DNA of 64,000 nt from Acidobacteriota bacterium. Lineage in GTDB: Bacteria > Zixibacteria > MSB-5A5 > GN15 > FEB-12. The stretch's first letter is position 1; every line of letters starts with the position of its first letter. Made by a program: the position numbers and the translations under genes. The DNA lies in NCBI GenBank assembly GCA_035529075.1, contig DATKXK010000006.1:40435-104434 (forward strand), written 5' to 3'. Positions 58,814 to 64,000 of this stretch are shown here, piece by piece. The notes beneath the pieces are model-generated. The model worked only from the letters and a program-made list of their open reading frames with translations. It had not been told where the DNA came from and made no database searches.

Positions 58814-60547
58814 ATGTTTAGACGTGGCGTAGTGGTACTGGTGGTGTCGATTCTGCTGGGGTCCGCAATGTTTTCCGGATGCGGTGATTCCGGCAATAGA
58901 ACGATAGCGGTTGTGGGTGATTACAATATCACTCTCGATGAATTCGAGGAAACCACGCAAGGAATGCGGCAAACCTTTCCCAAGGCCGACATGGAGTTCG
59001 CCAAGAGGCGGCAGGCCCTGGACTCCCTGATCGTGACCCGCATGCTGGTCCAGGCGGCGTATGAGAAGGGTATCGACCAGCACGAGGAAATCGCGCGCGT
59101 GGTTCTGGCCAACAAGGATAAATTCCTTCTGGACGTGCTGTACCTGCGACACGTGGTGGAGAATACGGATGCGTCCGATGCCGAGATCAGGGATTTCTAC
59201 AACCACCTGGAGCACAAACTGAGGGCCTATCAGATTGTGGTGGATTCGCTTGAGACCGCACAGATGCTGTTTGACCGTCTGAAGGAGGGTGCCGATTTCG
59301 AGCAGTTGGCGTACGAATACTCCACCGACCCGGGGGCCAAGCGCAATCGCGGTGATATCGGCTATTTCGTCTGGGGGGCCATGGTGGATGCATTCCAGGA
59401 GGCGGCTTTCGCCATGGAGCCCGGTGAGCTCTCACCGCCGGTGAAGTCGCGGTACGGCTACCACATTATCAAGGTTGTGGACAAGACGCCGAATGAGCTG
59501 CGCGGAAGTTTCGAGGAGACGAAAGAATCGGTCAGGGGCCAGATTCTCAATCGCAAGCGCGCCCAGCTCACCGCGGAGTATTTCGATTACATCAGGGCGA
59601 AGTACCCGATCACGATTGATAGTGCTACCTGCGACTACCTGTTGCACAAGCGCGAGCAACTTTACCCGCCCCAGCTTCTGGCCAATCTGCCCAAGTCCGA
59701 CTTCGATCTCGAGCAGCTCGACCGCAACGAGCGTGAACTGGTGATGGCCAACTGGGAGGGAGGGCAGGTCACGGTCCTGGAGTACTTGTCGCTTATTCGG
59801 CAGGTCCCTGAGCAGTATCGACCGGACCTTGACGATTACGATTCACTGAAAACCTTTGTCTTCGAACTCAAGAAGACCGACCTGCTGTCTTATGAAGCTA
59901 CGCTGGAGGGAGTGGAAAACGACCCCGAGTTCAAGCGGAAGCTGAGCCGCTTCAAAGAGCTGGCCATGGCCGACATGATGCGCAACGACTCGATTCCGGT
60001 TCCCCCGGCACCTGACGAGGCGGCCGCGCGCCTTTACTACGATGAGCACCACCAGGAGTTTTCCAACCCGGCCAAGATCCACCTGTTTGAGATCCTCCTG
60101 AGTGACGAGCTACAGGCGCGAAAGCTTGCCGGGGAGATAAAATCACTGGAGGCGTTCAAGGAAAAGGCGATGGACCTCACCGAGCGGCCGGGCAAACGCG
60201 TGGCCAGCGGAGATCTCGACTACATCGAACGGTCGTGGTTTCCGGAAATCTTTGACCGCGCCTGGAAAACGCCGACGGGCAAGATCGGGGGCCCGGTCTT
60301 TGCGGGGGGCAAGTACTCGATTTTCTACGTGGTTGACCGCACCGAGGCGGAGTTGAAGGACTTTCTCGGCGTAAAGCGGGAGATCATGCAGAAGCTCCTG
60401 AGAGAGCAGGTGGAGCAGGTCTTCGGCGAGTGGGTGGAGGAACGCAAGGCGAAAACCGAGATCGAAATCAACGAGGACCTGATTTGGGAAACGATCGACA
60501 TGAGCAAGTACGCCTCGGTCGATTCCGGTGCGGTCACGAGCAATTGA
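58814..60547 (+). CDS. Peptidyl-prolyl isomerase lipoprotein, PpiC/SurA family
   Basis: A 577-residue lipoprotein; the lipobox AMFSGC gives an acylated cysteine near residue 20. After a SurA-type N-terminal chaperone region (about 25-130) comes a clear parvulin domain (about 132-230). It has AYQIVVDSLETAQMLFDRL, YSTDPGAKRNRGDIGYFVWG and LSPPVKSRYGYHIIKVVD. The C-terminal half contains a second, degenerate parvulin domain (about 395-510). It acts in the periplasm on outer-membrane clients. AGAGAGGTGG precedes the ATG. It overlaps in role with the next gene, which starts two bases after this stop. Confidence 0.87.
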   Translation: MFRRGVVVLVVSILLGSAMFSGCGDSGNRTIAVVGDYNITLDEFEETTQGMRQTFPKADMEFAKRRQALDSLIVTRMLVQAAYEKGIDQHEEIARVVLANKDKFLLDVLYLRHVVENTDASDAEIRDFYNHLEHKLRAYQIVVDSLETAQMLFDRLKEGADFEQLAYEYSTDPGAKRNRGDIGYFVWGAMVDAFQEAAFAMEPGELSPPVKSRYGYHIIKVVDKTPNELRGSFEETKESVRGQILNRKRAQLTAEYFDYIRAKYPITIDSATCDYLLHKREQLYPPQLLANLPKSDFDLEQLDRNERELVMANWEGGQVTVLEYLSLIRQVPEQYRPDLDDYDSLKTFVFELKKTDLLSYEATLEGVENDPEFKRKLSRFKELAMADMMRNDSIPVPPAPDEAAARLYYDEHHQEFSNPAKIHLFEILLSDELQARKLAGEIKSLEAFKEKAMDLTERPGKRVASGDLDYIERSWFPEIFDRAWKTPTGKIGGPVFAGGKYSIFYVVDRTEAELKDFLGVKREIMQKLLREQVEQVFGEWVEERKAKTEIEINEDLIWETIDMSKYASVDSGAVTSN

Positions 60548-60549
60548 CG

Positions 60550-61851
60550 GTGTTCGCTTTGAAAGCCGGCAGACTGGCACTGATTCTCGTTCTGGCAGTG
60601 GCCGGGGCGGTACTCGGGCAGCGAGAGACGGTCGATAAGATCGCGGTGTTGGTCGGCAATGAGGTCATACTGGCCTCGGAACTGGCCAGCCAACTGCAGC
60701 TTGTGGCCTTTCAGACGGGGCGTAACCCGACCAGCCCGGAGGAGATCCAAGAATTCCAGCAGGAAATTCTGGAGCAGATGATTTCCGACCGGCTCTTTTT
60801 GATGGAAGCTCGCAAAGATACCTCCATTTCAATCCGACGTGAAGAAATCGACCAGGCGCTGGACGAACAGATCGCGCGGGTAGCGGCTAATTTCGAATCG
60901 GAAGAGGATTTTCTGGCGGCCCTGACGCAGGAAGGGCTGACTCTTCGCAAGCTGAAAAGGCGCTATCGGGAGGAGATCGAGAACCAGTTGCTCAAGCAGC
61001 GGCATATCCAGTCGAAACTGTATGCAGTTTCCGTATCGCGCCACGAAGTTGAGCAATTCTATACCGAGTTCAGAGATTCGATACCACCGCAGCCGGAGGC
61101 GCTGAAGCTGGCCCACATTCTGCTGGCCGTCGGCCCGTCGCAGGCGGTGGAAGACTCAGTCAGGCAGCAGGCCGTGAGCCTGCGCCAGAGAGTCCTGGAC
61201 GGAGCGGACCTGGCCGCCCTTTCAGCCCAGTACTCCAGTTACGGTGCGGGCGCCAACGGCGGTGATCTTGGCTACATTTCACGTGACGACGTCGTTCCAG
61301 AATTTGCCCGGGCGGCGTTTCAACTGCAAGTCGGTGACATCTCGGGCGTAATCCGTACCGAGTTTGGTTACCACGTCATCAAATGCGAGGGCAAGCGCGA
61401 CGATAAGTTGCGGCTGCGTCACATTTTGCTCGGTGTGCTGCCGTCGGCGGACGACTCCCTGCGGGCCCAACAGGTGGCCGATTCGCTGATGCAGGAAGTC
61501 ATGAACGGCGGTGATTTTGCCGAACTGGCCAAGGCTTTTTCCGTCGATGATGATACGCGGGCCAATGGCGGTGAGCTTGGCTGGTTTGCGTCGCGCGAAC
61601 TGCCGACCGACTTCGCCCCGGCCGTGGCCGGCTGGACGACGCCGGGCGAGTACCGGGGACCGCTACAGACGCGGTTTGGTCTGCACCTGCTGAAACTGCT
61701 TGATTACCAGCCGGAAAAAACACTGACGCTGGAAAACGATTTTGATCAGATCAAGGAGCTCGCTCGACAGGACAAGACCGGTAGAATGGTCGACGAGTGG
61801 ATTGAAGGTATTAAGAAGAGAACTTACATTGACTATCGCGTCGAGTTCTGA
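60550..61851 (+). CDS. surA: SurA-type peptidyl-prolyl isomerase with two parvulin domains
   Basis: A 433-residue exported protein starting with GTG 60550: VFALKAGRLALILVLAVAG gives the signal segment. A SurA N-terminal chaperone domain (VDKIAVLVGNEVILASELAS) is followed by two parvulin domains (about 175-275 and 285-380). Each begins LKLAHILLAV or LRLRHILLGV and has the GANGGDLGYI or RANGGELGWF loop. SurA escorts unfolded barrels to BamA. TTG 60544 and TTG 60559 are possible start alternatives, as no strong ribosome binding site is visible. It lies two bases after the isomerase lipoprotein stop, and its own stop overlaps the S4 start by one base, so the three form one operon. Confidence 0.88.
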   Translation: MFALKAGRLALILVLAVAGAVLGQRETVDKIAVLVGNEVILASELASQLQLVAFQTGRNPTSPEEIQEFQQEILEQMISDRLFLMEARKDTSISIRREEIDQALDEQIARVAANFESEEDFLAALTQEGLTLRKLKRRYREEIENQLLKQRHIQSKLYAVSVSRHEVEQFYTEFRDSIPPQPEALKLAHILLAVGPSQAVEDSVRQQAVSLRQRVLDGADLAALSAQYSSYGAGANGGDLGYISRDDVVPEFARAAFQLQVGDISGVIRTEFGYHVIKCEGKRDDKLRLRHILLGVLPSADDSLRAQQVADSLMQEVMNGGDFAELAKAFSVDDDTRANGGELGWFASRELPTDFAPAVAGWTTPGEYRGPLQTRFGLHLLKLLDYQPEKTLTLENDFDQIKELARQDKTGRMVDEWIEGIKKRTYIDYRVEF

Positions 61852-62090
61852 TGCGCATTGATGACTTTCTCTCTACGGTCGGGATTGTCAAGCGACGCTC
61901 CGTGGCCAAGCAAGTCGGGGCGAGCGGCATGATCGAAGTAAACGGCCGGGTAGTCAAGCCGGCCTACCAGGTGAAAGTCCGGGATATCATAGTCATCAAG
62001 GGGAGCAAGCCGTTCCGGGCCGAGGTCCTGGTGGTTCCGACCGGCTCCGTTCCGAAAGCCAGCCGCAGCGAGTTCTTCAAGGAATTGTAG
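61851..62090 (+). CDS. S4 domain RNA-binding protein
   Basis: A 79-residue protein that is almost entirely an S4 fold. MRIDDFLSTVGIVKRRSVAK opens the two helices, and ASGMIEVNGRVVKPAYQVK forms the RNA-contacting turn and strand. Small S4 proteins such as Hsp15 and RqcP bind 50S or stalled-peptide ribosome complexes. The start shares a base with the surA stop (TGATG). It could be the RqcP-type quality-control factor or a YbcJ-like protein; sequence does not decide. It is the last gene before a 401-base gap. Confidence 0.85.
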   Translation: MRIDDFLSTVGIVKRRSVAKQVGASGMIEVNGRVVKPAYQVKVRDIIVIKGSKPFRAEVLVVPTGSVPKASRSEFFKEL

Positions 62091-62285
62091 CCGCCCGCAG
62101 AGTCGGCCGTATTCGCATGTGAGCGGCTCCGGCCGCAAGGGATGATCCAGGGGGCCCTGACCGCAGTTCTCACCCTGTAAGGCGGTGTCGCCCTTTACCC
62201 GCCACGCGGTCGAACAATTGATCGGCTTCCGGTGTTGCAGAATACACACGGCCGCCCGGCCGGCCCTCCCCGGCCTGAAATATCG

Positions 62286-62314
62286 TTGACTTTTTGGTCC
62301 ATAGTGCCTATATT
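62286..62314 (+). promoter_or_regulatory. Sigma-70-type promoter for the VCBS protein
   Basis: TTGACT (62286-62291) and TATATT (62309-62314) are exactly 17 bases apart. Transcription would begin near 62321, leaving a leader of about 170 bases before ATG 62492. The rest of the 62091-62491 gap shows no other element. Confidence 0.85.
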
Positions 62315-62491
62315 AACGCGTCATCTACGGCCCTGATCAACCTGCTGTCCACCACTCGACCTGGCACCGGAATTGACCACTTCACGCTGAAGGGCTGGAG
62401 AATCCCTGCTGCATGGGCGGGTGGGTCTCACAGACGAAAGCGACATATCTGGGTAAAATTACAGATTGAAACAACACTAGGGGAGGCAGAG

Positions 62492-64000
62492 ATGAAAAGC
62501 GTACTCAGATCAGGGTGTATTCTGGCGCTGTGGCTGGTTGCGGGACTGGTACTGGTCGTGCCGGACGCCCTGGCCGATGAACCATTATTCGCCGCAAGGA
62601 TCGATTATGGCGCGGGAGATGAGCCTTACTCTGTCTTCTCGATTGATCTTGACGGGGATGGTGACAATGACCTGGCGGTAGCCAACAATGGGTCTGCCAA
62701 TGTTTCCATTCTGAAGAACAACGGTGACGGGACCTTTCAAACGGCGGTCGATTATGGCGCAGGAAATGGTCCGCGCTCTGTCTTCTCAATTGATCTTGAC
62801 GGGGATGGTGATAATGACCTGGCGGTAGCCAACGCTGTGTCTGCCAATGTCTCCATTCTGAAGAACAACGGTGACGGGACGTTTCAGACGGCGGTCGACT
62901 ATGGCGCAGGAGATGGTCCACGCTCTGTCTTCTCAATTGATCTTGACGGTGATGGTGACAATGACCTGGCGGTAGCGAACTTATACTCTGACAATGTCTC
63001 CATTCTGAAGAATAACGGAGACGGGACCTTTGAAACCGCAGTCGACTATGGTGCAGGAGATCGTCCGTTCTCTGTCTTCTCGAGTGATCTTGACGGTGAT
63101 GGTGACAATGACCTGGCGGTAGCCAACAATGGTTCTGACAATGTCTCCATTCTCATGAACAACGGTGACGGGACGTTTCTAAGCGCGGTCGACTACGGTG
63201 TAGGAGACTATCCCTACGGCATCTTCTCGATTGATCTTGACAGGGATGGTGACAATGACCTGGCGGTAACAAACTATTACTCTGACAATGTTTCCATTCT
63301 GAAGAACAACGGTGACGGGACTTTTCTAAGTGCGGTCGACTACGGTGTAGGAGACTATCCCTACGGCATCTTCTCGATTGATCTTGACGGGGATGGTGAC
63401 AATGACCTGGCGGTAGCCAACGCTGTGTCTGCCAATGTCTCCATTCTGAAGAATAACGGTGACGGGACCTTTCTAACGGCGGTCGACTATGGCGCAGGAG
63501 ATGGTCCGTTCTCTGTCTTCTCGATTGATCTTGACGGGGATGGTGACAATGACCTGGCGGTAGCTAACTATGAGTCTGACAATGTTTCCATTCTCATGAA
63601 CAACGGAGACGGGACGTTTCAAACGCCGGTCGACTATGGCGCAGGAGATACTCCGATCTCTGTCTTCTCGATTGATCTTGACGGTGATGGTGACAACGAC
63701 CTGGCGACAGCCAACTTTGCGTCTGACAATGTTTCCATACTGAAGAACAACGGTGACGGGACGTTTGAAACCGCGGTCGACTATGGTGCAGGAGATTACC
63801 CGAACTCTGTTTTCTCGATTGATCTTGACGGGGATGGTGACAATGACCTGGCGACAGCTAACCAATACTCTGACAATGTTTCCATTCTGAAGAACAACGG
63901 TGACGGGACCTTTGCTGCCGCGGTCGACTATGTTACTGGTGGTGGTCCGGTCTCTGTCTTCTCGTTTGATCTTGACGGTGATGGTGACAACGACCTGGCG
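62492..64000 (+). CDS. VCBS/FG-GAP repeat protein (runs off the right edge)
   Basis: An open frame of 503 codons with no stop in the window. A signal peptide (about 1-29, ending DALA) leads into ten copies of a 49-residue repeat of the form SVFSIDLDGDGDNDLA, then SDNVSILKNNGDGTF, then AVDYGAGD. The DLDGDGDNDL loops bind calcium in FG-GAP/VCBS propellers. The nearly uniform copies would form one or two propellers or a rod on the cell surface. GGGGAGG precedes ATG 62492 and a strong promoter lies about 170 bases upstream. Its C-terminus, which may carry a sorting signal, is not visible. Confidence 0.93.
   Translation, partial: MKSVLRSGCILALWLVAGLVLVVPDALADEPLFAARIDYGAGDEPYSVFSIDLDGDGDNDLAVANNGSANVSILKNNGDGTFQTAVDYGAGNGPRSVFSIDLDGDGDNDLAVANAVSANVSILKNNGDGTFQTAVDYGAGDGPRSVFSIDLDGDGDNDLAVANLYSDNVSILKNNGDGTFETAVDYGAGDRPFSVFSSDLDGDGDNDLAVANNGSDNVSILMNNGDGTFLSAVDYGVGDYPYGIFSIDLDRDGDNDLAVTNYYSDNVSILKNNGDGTFLSAVDYGVGDYPYGIFSIDLDGDGDNDLAVANAVSANVSILKNNGDGTFLTAVDYGAGDGPFSVFSIDLDGDGDNDLAVANYESDNVSILMNNGDGTFQTPVDYGAGDTPISVFSIDLDGDGDNDLATANFASDNVSILKNNGDGTFETAVDYGAGDYPNSVFSIDLDGDGDNDLATANQYSDNVSILKNNGDGTFAAAVDYVTGGGPVSVFSFDLDGDGDNDLA
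62597..64000. repeat. 147-bp tandem repeat array in the VCBS gene
   Basis: The anchor ATTGATCTTGAC begins at 62642, 62789 and 62936 and continues at the same 147-base step to the end of the window, giving ten units (49 codons each). The copies differ at few positions, mostly in the codons just before and after each DLDGDGD loop. The array continues past the right edge. Confidence 0.93.

Noticed and set aside
62597..64000. Regular 147-bp repeats that could look like a CRISPR array
   Set aside because: Units are long, with no short repeat and unique spacers, and they keep one reading frame encoding calcium-binding VCBS repeats.

Overview
The window looks like a chromosome segment from an uncultured Gram-negative bacterium of the FCB superphylum. 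Candidate division Zixibacteria or a close relative is my best guess. The clues are: (i) surface proteins made of FG-GAP/VCBS repeats, one ending in a type IX secretion-like C-terminal domain with the QNYPNPFNPST motif; (ii) a protein ending in paired dockerin-like repeats (CCIGMTGNIDGD and two copies of DIGDLTALI); (iii) a full diderm toolkit (LptB, SurA, LpoB-like lipoprotein, outer-membrane barrels); (iv) many multihaem cytochromes. The phylum call is an inference from protein style, not from a marker-gene tree.

Layout. 0-2.7 kb, minus strand: the edge of a probable fdhD, then a compact exosortase H (IPTL-CTERM) sorting locus. 2.7-5.4 kb, minus: an Lnt-like membrane protein, an unknown protein, an M15 peptidase and a flavin reductase. 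5.7-12.3 kb, plus: gyrA, a KAP P-loop NTPase, an EamA transporter and an overlapping Nudix-like protein. 12.4-16.1 kb, minus: lptB-rpoN-glpX-hpf, closed by a clear terminator. 16.3-23.9 kb, plus: a TPR lipoprotein, a sugar-nucleotide dehydratase/nucleotidyltransferase pair, an LpoB-like/COG3014-like lipoprotein pair and an AlgE-like porin. 23.9-30.2 kb, mostly minus: a sodium:solute symporter, a GYD protein, a large FG-GAP protein and a methyltransferase.

30.6-43.3 kb, plus, is the most striking region. It encodes an NHL beta-propeller, a six-haem cytochrome that matches the Geobacter nanowire protein OmcS along its whole length, a YVTN propeller, an outer-membrane barrel with a discoidin-like insert, two CsgG/LpoB-like proteins, a SurA-like isomerase, and 26-haem and 16-haem cytochromes. 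These add up to 48 CXXCH motifs. I read it as an extracellular electron transfer and cytochrome-filament locus: the cytochromes carry electrons, the barrel could bridge the outer membrane, and the propellers and isomerase would help assembly.

43.4-56.1 kb is an accessory, partly AT-rich region, almost all on the minus strand. It holds a DUF2726 nuclease-like protein, two HEPN-like proteins (one with an Abi_C domain), an ankyrin-PD40 protein, methyltransferases, an IS3 remnant, a repeat-rich dockerin protein, and a winged-helix/GIY-YIG protein. A family of modular palindromic repeats punctuates these genes. 56.1-62.1 kb returns to housekeeping style: tRNA-Asn, a PDZ protein, hprK, two PpiC/SurA-type isomerases and an S4 protein. 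From 62.5 kb to the right edge runs a VCBS protein built of ten 49-residue repeats, still open at the end of the window.

Starts were chosen from ribosome binding sites, signal peptides and family alignment recalled from memory. No database search was possible.
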